The notes under the pieces were generated by a model that was not told where the DNA came from, did no database searches, and saw nothing but the letters and a program-made list of their open reading frames with translations. Of a stretch of 64,000 bases of DNA, positions 53,635-62,667 are shown piece by piece. Both the position numbers and the translations under genes were made by a program. The stretch is from Sulfurospirillum sp. UBA12182 (GTDB taxonomy: Bacteria; Campylobacterota; Campylobacteria; Campylobacterales; Sulfurospirillaceae), in contig DLUF01000042.1 in assembly GCA_002742765.1 (NCBI GenBank), forward strand, positions 1 to 64,000. The letters run 5' to 3'. Within the stretch, counting starts at the first letter, position 1. The number at the start of each line of letters is the position of its first letter.

Positions 53635-54843
53635 CTAGTGTAAATCGCTGTTTAAAACAACTTCTCTGCGACTTCTTGAACCAGTGATTTGACCTGTGAC
53701 ACTGTTTTGACGGAAATGAAGTCCATGAAGACCTGCTAATTGTAAGCCTTTAAAATACTGCATCTCTTCCAAACTCTCATCATAACAAAACTCTGGATTT
53801 GCCTCTTTGATTTTAGGCAACTCTGCAAAAGCAATGCCTATCTTTGTTCCCTCTAAGATTGCTATGCCTGCATCTACGATACAACCATCGCCTAGAGGTA
53901 TGCCAGTAACAGAGTTTGCCCCAAGAAGAGTATTTTGACCAATGCTCACTGGATTTCCATCTGTACCACTGAGAACTCCAAGGATACTAGCTCCTCCTCC
54001 AACGTCACTACCTGCTCCAACGATTGCTGATGAGCTTATACGTCCTTCAACCATAACAGGACCTGTTGTTCCTGCGTTAAAGTTGATATAACTAGCTCCT
54101 GGCATAACTGTTGTACCAGCATGGAGTTGTGCACCCATACGAACTTTACTTGCATCTAGTACTCTTGTGTTATCGGCAGGGATTACATGTGCTAAGTATC
54201 TTGGGAATTTATCCACAGAATCAATAACAGGATAAGTTCCTTGAAGCTTCATCTCAATCTCATTTTCTCGCAACCATTCTAACTCGATAGGAACATTCAA
54301 TGACCAAGCAACATTTTCAAGTACACCAAATGCACCACTGAGATTTAAACTTCTTATAGGAGCTTTAGAAGTTGAAAGTGCATAAAGTTTTAGATAAACT
54401 GCTTCCACACTTTTTGGAGCAACATCTTCATAGATAAAAACGAGCCTAAAATCGTCTCTTAATTTATCTATTTCATTTATCCAGTGTAGTGTTTTTATCA
54501 CTTGAACATTTCTATGTGCATCTCCCTCGGCTTCCGCAAAGTAAGGTGCAAATGCTTTAAAAGCTGCTTTAACAAACTTTTTCTTCACATCACAAACAAA
54601 CTCACTTCCACTAAAATCAACCTCAACTCCAGCTTCTTTGAGAGCTGCTACATATATAGCTGCACTCCCAAAGTTTTCATTCCAGTTGATGATTGGAAAA
54701 TTTGCTTGAAGAATTTTATCTTTGTTTTTTTGCCCTCTATCTACTCTAGCGATACCAAATCCTAAGGGTTTTCTATACCCTGCGATACTTTCAGTCTCTT
54801 CTATTAGAGCTTTAAACTCTTCTTTAGTATTAATCTTTTTCAA
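53635..54843 (-). CDS. dapD: Tetrahydrodipicolinate N-succinyltransferase, long form
   Basis: 402 residues. A large N-terminal domain precedes a left-handed beta helix made of hexapeptide repeats (RMGAQLHAGTTVMPGASYIN, then GRISSSAIVGAGSDVGGG and LLGANSVTGIPLGDG). The stretch SYINFNAGT is the family's substrate region. It makes N-succinyl-2-amino-6-oxopimelate for lysine and diaminopimelate synthesis. The length matches the campylobacterial/actinobacterial long-form group rather than the 274-residue E. coli form. It is transcribed after mrp, 70 bases downstream. Confidence 0.9.
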   Translation of the reverse strand: MKKINTKEEFKALIEETESIAGYRKPLGFGIARVDRGQKNKDKILQANFPIINWNENFGSAAIYVAALKEAGVEVDFSGSEFVCDVKKKFVKAAFKAFAPYFAEAEGDAHRNVQVIKTLHWINEIDKLRDDFRLVFIYEDVAPKSVEAVYLKLYALSTSKAPIRSLNLSGAFGVLENVAWSLNVPIELEWLRENEIEMKLQGTYPVIDSVDKFPRYLAHVIPADNTRVLDASKVRMGAQLHAGTTVMPGASYINFNAGTTGPVMVEGRISSSAIVGAGSDVGGGASILGVLSGTDGNPVSIGQNTLLGANSVTGIPLGDGCIVDAGIAILEGTKIGIAFAELPKIKEANPEFCYDESLEEMQYFKGLQLAGLHGLHFRQNSVTGQITGSRSRREVVLNSDLH

Positions 54844-54913
54844 GCTACCTTCCTTTTTGCTTTTTTGTATATTATACCAATGTATCTCTAAACCTTAGAG
54901 CTTTTTATACACC

Positions 54914-56050
54914 TCAACCACCATGGCTTGTTGTAGAACAAGCACTAGGAGCTCCATTTATACCAACAGTAGGCTGAATAGCTTCATTACTCACCCCACC
55001 TTCTTCATTTACTTTTTCAATCTCTTCCCAAAGCTTACGTGCTGCTGCTTGATATCTTTTTGCTGTTTCACTTGTTGGGTATGCAACTACGATAGGCTTA
55101 CCTGCATCTCCACACTCTCTAACAGCAGGCTCGATTGGAATTTCTCCCATAACTTGTGTATTAAACTTTTGTGCTAATGGTTTTGTAGTACCTTTACCAA
55201 AGATATCGTATTCTTTATTTGTATCAGGGCAGATAAAACCACTCATATTTTCTACGATTCCTGCGATTGGGATATGAAGTTTTTGGAACATATCTAAACT
55301 TCTTGCAGTATCATCAAGTGCAACTTGTTGAGGTGTTGTTACACAAACACCCGTTGTTACAGGTACACTTTGAGCAAGGGTAAGTTGAGCATCGCCAGTT
55401 CCTGGAGGCATATCTATAAAAAGAACATCTAAGTCACTCCATAAGATATCGCGAAGTAGTTGCTCAATCGCTTTCATGATCATCGAACCTCTCCAGATGA
55501 GCGATTGACCCTCTTCCATCAAAGACCCCATACTCATCATCTCAACACCATGAGCAAGGATTGGCTTTACTTTTTGTCCTACTATCTCAGGTGATTTTCC
55601 AACTACACCGAGCATTCTTGGGATATTTGGTCCATAGATATCAGCATCAAGTAAACCTACTTTTTTACCTTGACTTGCCAATGCCACGGCTAAGTTTGTT
55701 GTTGTTGTACTTTTACCAACTCCTCCCTTACCAGAACTTACCATAACAAAATTTCTGATATGAGGAACTATGTTTTTACCACTTTGTGAATTGCTCTTTT
55801 GAACAGGAGCTTTTGGTTGTTTGATTGCAACATCTACTCTACTAGCACCTGCATTCATAACAGCTTTTACAACACCAGCTTTTACCTCAGTTGCTATCTC
55901 CTCACTTGCAGCAGTTATCTCAACTTCTACGAAAACATTTGTTTCATTTATATCTATATCTTTAACAAATCCAAATGTAACGATATCCTTTTCAAAACCA
56001 GGATATTTAACATTTTTAAGTGCATCTAAAACTATCTCTTTTGTTAGCAT
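54914..56050 (-). CDS. mrp: Mrp/ApbC-type iron-sulfur cluster carrier ATPase
   Basis: 378 residues. An N-terminal MIP18 domain (1-85) and a P-loop ATPase domain with deviant Walker A SSGKGGVGKSTTTTN, DADIYGPNIPRMLG, IDMPPGTGDAQLTLAQ and GIVENMSGF are all present. It carries Fe-S clusters to target proteins. Most family members have a CxxC pair after ENMSGF; here it is ICPDTNKEYDIFG, with only one cysteine. It is followed by dapD. Confidence 0.9.
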   Translation of the reverse strand: MLTKEIVLDALKNVKYPGFEKDIVTFGFVKDIDINETNVFVEVEITAASEEIATEVKAGVVKAVMNAGASRVDVAIKQPKAPVQKSNSQSGKNIVPHIRNFVMVSSGKGGVGKSTTTTNLAVALASQGKKVGLLDADIYGPNIPRMLGVVGKSPEIVGQKVKPILAHGVEMMSMGSLMEEGQSLIWRGSMIMKAIEQLLRDILWSDLDVLFIDMPPGTGDAQLTLAQSVPVTTGVCVTTPQQVALDDTARSLDMFQKLHIPIAGIVENMSGFICPDTNKEYDIFGKGTTKPLAQKFNTQVMGEIPIEPAVRECGDAGKPIVVAYPTSETAKRYQAAARKLWEEIEKVNEEGGVSNEAIQPTVGINGAPSACSTTSHGG

Positions 56051-56186
56051 TTTTGTTTATACCTTTCTTTTAGTTTTTTGATTTTGTATCAATTAGGAGT
56101 AATTATATCTAATTTAACAAAATATTTTTTTAACAAACGAAAAAAAGAAATAAAAAATCTCTTTTTTTCGTTTTACATGTAAAGAT

Positions 56187-57593
<1,407 letters not shown>

Positions 57594-57629
57594 TTATCAC
57601 AAAAAAGATAAAAAAAAGCTTTCATAGTG

Positions 57630-57635
57630 TATAAT
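57630..57635 (+). promoter_or_regulatory. Candidate -10 box for ispDF cluster
   Basis: TATAAT at 57630-57635 lies about 32 bases before the ispDF start in the divergent thiC-ispDF gap. No convincing -35 element is seen, as is common for housekeeping promoters in Campylobacterota. Confidence 0.45.
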
Positions 57636-57666
57636 ATCGTAACACTTACAAGAAAAAGGATAAAAT

Positions 57667-58791
57667 TTGCCTGATTTATCACTTATTATGCTTGGTGCAG
57701 GCTCTTCAAGTAGATTTAACCATCAAGTTAAAAAACAGTGGTTAAGGATATCCCACACTCCATTGTGGTTATATGTGACACAAATGATTTCAAAAAGTGT
57801 AGATTTTAAACAAATTATCGTTGTTTGTTCAAAAGATGAATTAAATTACATGAAAAATTTTAGTGAAGATATCATTTTTGTTGAGGGCGGAGAAAGTAGA
57901 CAAGAATCACTCAAAAATGCTCTTTTACATGTAAAGAGTGAAAAAGTTCTCGTAAGCGATGTAGCAAGGGCTTATATCCCTCAAGAGATGATTCAAAGAA
58001 TCCTTGATGAAAAGCTAGAAGCTGATATAGTTGTTCCGTTCTTACCAGTAAGTGATACTGTTGTTTACCAAGATAAAACGATTAATCGAGATGAAGTCAA
58101 ACTTATCCAAACACCCCAACTCTCAAAAACTGCTATCCTAAAAGCAGCTCTAAATAGCGATATAATTTATACAGATGATAGTAGTGCTATCAAAGCTTGT
58201 GGGGGAAATGTTGCATATGTCTTAGGCTCTTCTTTGGCAAACAAACTCACTTTCATAAATGATCTTGTACTCTTACAAGACTTCCCAGCTCCAAGTTCAG
58301 ATATCTTTGTTGGTAATGGCTTTGATGTTCATGCTTTTGAAGATGCTAAAACGATGTGGCTTGGAGGTGTAAAAATCAGTGAAGAGTATGGTTTTAAAGC
58401 ACACTCTGACGGAGATGTAGCGATTCATGCTCTCATAGACTCTTTGCTTGGGGCTATGGGTGGAGGAGATATAGGAGAACTATTTCCAGACACACAAGAA
58501 AAATATAAAGATATTGACTCCAAAATTTTACTTCAAAAAGTTGTAGAATTTATTTGCCAAGTTGGTTACGAAATTATTAATACAGATATAACTATAATGG
58601 CTCAAAAACCAAAATTAAGTCAATACAAAAACAGTATGAAAAAAACTATCGCTACTATTTTAAAGATAGATCCTGTACATGTAAACATCAAAGCTACAAC
58701 AACGGAAAAACTAGGCTTTGTTGGAAGAGAAGAAGGGGTTGCGGTTAGTGCAACTGCAACTTTAAAATATCACAATTGGAAATGTAAATGA
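57667..58791 (+). CDS. ispDF: Bifunctional IspD/IspF isoprenoid enzyme
   Basis: 374 residues. IspD (about 1-215) begins LIMLGAGSSSRFN, the CTP-binding loop, with the further VSDVARAYIP and SDTVVYQ. IspF (about 216-374) begins GNGFDVHAF with metal residues in FKAHSDGDVAIHALIDSLLGA. It carries out the cytidylyl-transfer and cyclisation steps of the MEP route. The start is TTG with AAAGGA six bases upstream. It overlaps the regulator gene by four bases, and the fused form is usual in Campylobacterota. Confidence 0.94.
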   Translation: MPDLSLIMLGAGSSSRFNHQVKKQWLRISHTPLWLYVTQMISKSVDFKQIIVVCSKDELNYMKNFSEDIIFVEGGESRQESLKNALLHVKSEKVLVSDVARAYIPQEMIQRILDEKLEADIVVPFLPVSDTVVYQDKTINRDEVKLIQTPQLSKTAILKAALNSDIIYTDDSSAIKACGGNVAYVLGSSLANKLTFINDLVLLQDFPAPSSDIFVGNGFDVHAFEDAKTMWLGGVKISEEYGFKAHSDGDVAIHALIDSLLGAMGGGDIGELFPDTQEKYKDIDSKILLQKVVEFICQVGYEIINTDITIMAQKPKLSQYKNSMKKTIATILKIDPVHVNIKATTTEKLGFVGREEGVAVSATATLKYHNWKCK

Positions 58792-59678
58792 AGATTTTAA
58801 TCGTAGAAAATGAGATATACTTAGCCCAAAGTATAGCTACAAAACTCACAGAAGTTGGGTATAGCTGTGAAATCGCTGCAACCATCAAAGATGCAATGAG
58901 AGAAGATAGATATGATGCTGTTTTACTCTCAACTAACATCTCTGGACAAAACTTTTATCCAGTTATTGAAAAGCATAAAAATGCCATTATTATTTTGATG
59001 ATTAGCTACATTAGTAATGACACGGTTACAAACCCTATCAAAGCAGGTGCAAGTGATTATATACAAAAACCTTTTATGATAGAAGAGTTAATTAGAAAGT
59101 TGCAACATCTCACTCTTTTTAACTCTCTAAAAAAAGAGAATAGAACTTACAAAGAGTATGTAAATAATCTTTTTGAAAGCTCAGATATAAAAGCAATTGA
59201 CCCAAAAACAAAGCTTCCTATCCTCATCAAAACAAGCTTTCAAAAACATGCAGATGCAGTTGTATTTCACTACTCTGTTGAGAAAAAAGAACCTTTTGTA
59301 TTTATCTCTTTATCAAATCCAAATGCGATAGAAAAAATCGTGAAAACGCCCTACAACGAACTCCTTTATATCGTAGATTTACAAAATATCAAAAAAAGCG
59401 ATAAAGCAAAGATTTTTAATCTCATAGAAGATAGACGTGTTATCATCTCAACGACTGATACAACAGAGTCTTATGAGGGAATTGAACAGATGGAGATTAC
59501 TACTGATAGCAAAGTTTTTGATAGAAGTGATATTTTAAGTATAGATGATTATGTAAAGTATGTGATACTTAACTTTCAAAATAAATTTCCAGATACAGAA
59601 CTTTCAAAAAAATTAGGGATTTCAAGAAAAAGCCTTTGGGAAAAAAGGAAAAAATATGGTATCGCTAAGAAAAAATAA
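58788..59678 (+). CDS. cemR: Atypical orphan response regulator of the HP1021/CemR type
   Basis: 296 residues. The receiver-like domain starts MKILIVENE but at the phosphoacceptor place has LLS48TN instead of an aspartate, so it is probably not phosphorylated. The middle region is not recognised. The C terminus DTELSKKLGISRKSLWEKRKKYG is a Fis-type helix-turn-helix. Gene order ispDF-regulator-sat-pgpA is the one I recall for Campylobacter jejuni Cj1607-Cj1610, where Cj1608 is the HP1021 homologue that controls energy metabolism and replication initiation. Orthology is inferred from order and architecture. Confidence 0.75.
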   Translation: MKILIVENEIYLAQSIATKLTEVGYSCEIAATIKDAMREDRYDAVLLSTNISGQNFYPVIEKHKNAIIILMISYISNDTVTNPIKAGASDYIQKPFMIEELIRKLQHLTLFNSLKKENRTYKEYVNNLFESSDIKAIDPKTKLPILIKTSFQKHADAVVFHYSVEKKEPFVFISLSNPNAIEKIVKTPYNELLYIVDLQNIKKSDKAKIFNLIEDRRVIISTTDTTESYEGIEQMEITTDSKVFDRSDILSIDDYVKYVILNFQNKFPDTELSKKLGISRKSLWEKRKKYGIAKKK

Positions 59679-59710
59679 TAACTTTTTATCTTCCTTAAGG
59701 AGAGATTTAC

Positions 59711-60889
59711 ATGAAAAATAGACAACTTTTTATCGACAAAGAAGCTCTTGCTACCCTCTCTTTAGTAAAAGAGGGGATTTTAAGTCCTATTGATAAACTT
59801 ATGAACAGAGAAGAAGCTCACGAAGTTGAGAGAACTGGGTATTATAATGGTGTTCCTTTTCCATTTCCTTTTATCATCGCACCTATTGGAGAGAAGAACA
59901 ATGAAGTTCTTACAAGTACTCAAAAAGGTGAAATCCTTGATTTTGTAGTAGATGGGGAGATTCGAGGTAGCATCGAAGTAAATGAAGTTTTTAAAGTAGA
60001 TAAACAAAGAAGAATTCGTCAGATTTTTGGTAGATACGATGAAAATGACCCAGAGATTCAACTCTTTTTAAAACGTCTTGGAGATTATGCTCTAACGGGT
60101 GAGTATCAACTTGATTTTAATGATATCAAAATAGCAAAACAAACCATAAAAGAGGCAAAAGAGAGGGTAAATCCAAAATGCACAGCTTCGATTATGCTGA
60201 GTGCAAAGCCTTTTCATAGAGCGCATGAAAGATTGATTCGTATCACTTTAGAGAAGACTGATTTGTTAGTTATCTTCTTGCTTAAACCCTATAAACAAGA
60301 TGTGTTAGCATATAAGCTACGACTAAAAACACTTCAATATTTTGTTGACAATTATCTACCTAAGAATCGAGTTGTAATCGTTCCTTTTGAAAACACTTAT
60401 ATCTTTGCAGGCTACAATAATGCTGTTTTAGATAGTATCTGCGCTTATAATTTTGGCTGTAACAAACTCGTTTTGGGTCAAAATCATAGTGGTATAGGAA
60501 TGTACTACGATAAAAATGAGATACGTTCAATTTTAGATAAATACAAATCTTTAGAGATTCAAGTCGAGATCATCACTGAATTTGTCTACTGTAATGAGTG
60601 TAAAACCTTAGTAAGTAAAAACACTTGTCCTCATGGGCAACACCATCACATAAAGTACAATTCAAAGTCGCTTATGCAGCTTTTAAAGGCAGGTTTATTG
60701 CCTCCTGCTGTACTCATGAGAAAAGATATTTCAGCTATTCTTTTAAGTGAAATGTTCCCTGATAGGTTTGAAAATATCCAAGAGATATACGATAGTATCT
60801 TTCCAAACAAGGGTCTTTTAGAATCTCATGATGAAAAAGATTTTTATCTTGAACTTATGAATTTACACCAAACAATGTCATTAACATAG
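59711..60889 (+). CDS. ATP sulfurylase (Sat)-like protein
   Basis: 392 residues with the ATP sulfurylase layout: N-terminal PUA-like domain, SAKPFHRAHERLIR (standing where QTRNPxHRAHE is usual, near residue 166), GQNHSGIGMYY (for GRDHAGVG), and a C-terminal zinc-like YCNECKTLVSKNTCPH and LLPPAVLMRKDI. It resembles Cj1609-like proteins. The altered catalytic loops leave it unclear whether sulfate is its substrate. It lies 32 bases after cemR and eight before pgpA. Confidence 0.75.
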   Translation: MKNRQLFIDKEALATLSLVKEGILSPIDKLMNREEAHEVERTGYYNGVPFPFPFIIAPIGEKNNEVLTSTQKGEILDFVVDGEIRGSIEVNEVFKVDKQRRIRQIFGRYDENDPEIQLFLKRLGDYALTGEYQLDFNDIKIAKQTIKEAKERVNPKCTASIMLSAKPFHRAHERLIRITLEKTDLLVIFLLKPYKQDVLAYKLRLKTLQYFVDNYLPKNRVVIVPFENTYIFAGYNNAVLDSICAYNFGCNKLVLGQNHSGIGMYYDKNEIRSILDKYKSLEIQVEIITEFVYCNECKTLVSKNTCPHGQHHHIKYNSKSLMQLLKAGLLPPAVLMRKDISAILLSEMFPDRFENIQEIYDSIFPNKGLLESHDEKDFYLELMNLHQTMSLT

Positions 60890-60897
60890 GGAATAAA

Positions 60898-61350
60898 ATG
60901 CAAAGACTATTTTTAACATTTTTTTATTCAGGTTTATCGCCGATTGCTCCTGGCACTATCGGTTCTCTTGCTGCTGGGCTTGTTGGATATCTTATTTTGC
61001 TCTATTTTCCAACAGATACACTATTTTTGCTCGCTGTTTTAATCAGTGTTATAGGAATACAAGAGATAAATAAATACGAAAAAGCAACCAATACTCATGA
61101 TGATAAAAGTATAGTTATAGATGAAGTTGCTGGACTTTGGATAGCTTTTTCATTTACTTCAAATTCTTTGATTGAGCTTGTTTTGGCTTTTTTATTTTTT
61201 AGACTTTATGATATCTACAAACCCTCTTTGATAGGGAAAATAGATAGAGAATACAAAGGTGGTATAGGAGTGATGGGGGATGATATCTTAGCTGGTATCT
61301 TAGCTGGTATCTCTACATTAATCGTCTTTCAACTCTATTCGCATCTTTAG
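60898..61350 (+). CDS. pgpA: Phosphatidylglycerophosphatase A
   Basis: 150 residues, four hydrophobic segments. Typical PgpA stretches: SGLSPIAPGTIGSLAAG near the N terminus, DDKSIVIDEVAGLW near residue 68, and FFRLYDIYKPSLIGKIDR, then GVMGDDILAGI. It dephosphorylates phosphatidylglycerophosphate in phospholipid synthesis. It is last in the ispDF-cemR-sat-pgpA cluster. Confidence 0.92.
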   Translation: MQRLFLTFFYSGLSPIAPGTIGSLAAGLVGYLILLYFPTDTLFLLAVLISVIGIQEINKYEKATNTHDDKSIVIDEVAGLWIAFSFTSNSLIELVLAFLFFRLYDIYKPSLIGKIDREYKGGIGVMGDDILAGILAGISTLIVFQLYSHL

Positions 61351-61370
61351 CTTAAAGTATTAATTTAACT

Positions 61371-61376
61371 TATAAT
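61371..61376 (+). promoter_or_regulatory. Candidate -10 box of the yceI-like gene
   Basis: TATAAT at 61371-61376 in the 88-base gap after pgpA, about 63 bases upstream of the yceI-like start. Confidence 0.4.
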
Positions 61377-61438
61377 ATAAAAGTTACATAAGTCCTCTTG
61401 GAGTAAAATGATTAAAATTTTATTAAAAGGGGACAATT

Positions 61439-62002
61439 ATGAAACGATTATTATTTATTCCAATTCTTCTGTTTTTTACACTTAGCTTTGCAAAAGCTAG
61501 TGAGTATATCATAGACACTCCTCACTCTCATGTAAGCTTTAGTATTAAACATTTAATGATTTCAACTGTAAAAGGTGAATTTAAAAACTATGAAGCAGAT
61601 ATCGACTTTGATGCTTCTAGCAAAAAGTTTAACAAAATTGAGGCGATCATCACTGCTAGTTCAATAGACACTGGCAATCAAAAAAGAGATGACCATCTTA
61701 GAAGTGCTGACTTTTTTGAAGTGGATAAATTTCCTGATATAAAATTTGTTGCAACTAAAATTTCTGCCGATAAAATAGTAGGAAATCTCACTATAAGAGA
61801 TGTAACAAAAGAGGTTGTACTCAAACCTACCATACACGGTGTGATAAAATTTAAAGGAAGCAATAGAGTTGGTTTTAATTTAGAGGGAATGATAAATCGC
61901 AAAGATTTTGGTTTAACATGGAACAAAGCTCTTGAAACTGGCGGTGTTGTAGTTGGTGAAGAGGTAAAAATCAGTGTAGATATAGAAGCGATTGAGTTAT
62001 AA
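61439..62002 (+). CDS. yceI: YceI-family periplasmic lipid-binding protein
   Basis: 187 residues with a signal peptide ending near AKA (residue 20). The motif DTPHSHVSFSIKHLMISTVKG near the mature start, and LRSADFFEVDKFPDI and NRKDFGLTWN, are YceI hallmarks. YceI proteins bind polyisoprenoid-type lipids in the periplasm. The gene has its own promoter and ribosome-binding site (AAAAGGGGA). It overlaps the convergent yigZ stop by six bases. Confidence 0.92.
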   Translation: MKRLLFIPILLFFTLSFAKASEYIIDTPHSHVSFSIKHLMISTVKGEFKNYEADIDFDASSKKFNKIEAIITASSIDTGNQKRDDHLRSADFFEVDKFPDIKFVATKISADKIVGNLTIRDVTKEVVLKPTIHGVIKFKGSNRVGFNLEGMINRKDFGLTWNKALETGGVVVGEEVKISVDIEAIEL

Positions 62003-62575
62003 AATATCTATCCCAAGCAAAGAGGAAAAGCTCTCAAAACTTTTCCTCTCTTCTTCGCTTAAAAGCACACTCCAAGTTGCTCCATTTGCATCAAAATCCC
62101 TCTTTGCAACTTCTAAATTCTGTGAACTAAAATAGTGTTCAAACCTTGAGAGTAAAGAAAAAGGTGTATAGAAATTAATATACTCTTTATGTACGTACTC
62201 ACTTAGAATAGAGTTTTCTATCAACTCTTTTGCACTCCTACCATAGGCTCTTACCAAGCCTCCTGTACCTAGTTTAATTCCACCAAAATAGCGTACAACT
62301 AAGATAGCACAATCAACAAGTTCACTCCCTCTCATAACATTTAAGATAGGTGGTCCTGAAGTTCCTTTTGGTTCTCCATCATCACTACAATTTTCTACAA
62401 TCTGATTGTATTCATTAAGATGTCTCAAAGCCCATACGATGTGATTTGCTTTTGGATGTTCCTCTTTAAGCTTTACATGTAAAGTTTTAAAATCACTAAT
62501 AGGTGCGATAAAAGCTAAAAAATGGGATTTTTTTACCTCTATTTGAAAATTTTGAATCTCTTTTACACTAAACAA
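61997..62575 (-). CDS. yigZ: YigZ/IMPACT-family protein
   Basis: 192 residues. DDGEPKGTSGPPILNVMRG and VVRYFGGIKLGTGGLVRAYG near residues 65-110 are the IMPACT family signature. The C-terminal half is the variable ferredoxin-like domain. The function in bacteria is uncertain. Single gene, convergent with yceI. Confidence 0.9.
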   Translation of the reverse strand: MFSVKEIQNFQIEVKKSHFLAFIAPISDFKTLHVKLKEEHPKANHIVWALRHLNEYNQIVENCSDDGEPKGTSGPPILNVMRGSELVDCAILVVRYFGGIKLGTGGLVRAYGRSAKELIENSILSEYVHKEYINFYTPFSLLSRFEHYFSSQNLEVAKRDFDANGATWSVLLSEEERKSFESFSSLLGIDIL

Positions 62576-62667
62576 GAAAAACCTTTTTATTTTATACTAA
62601 GAGTATTTTAATTGTGAAAACATTATAATAATTGCTTATTCATTTCAAAACAAATAATGAGACTTTC

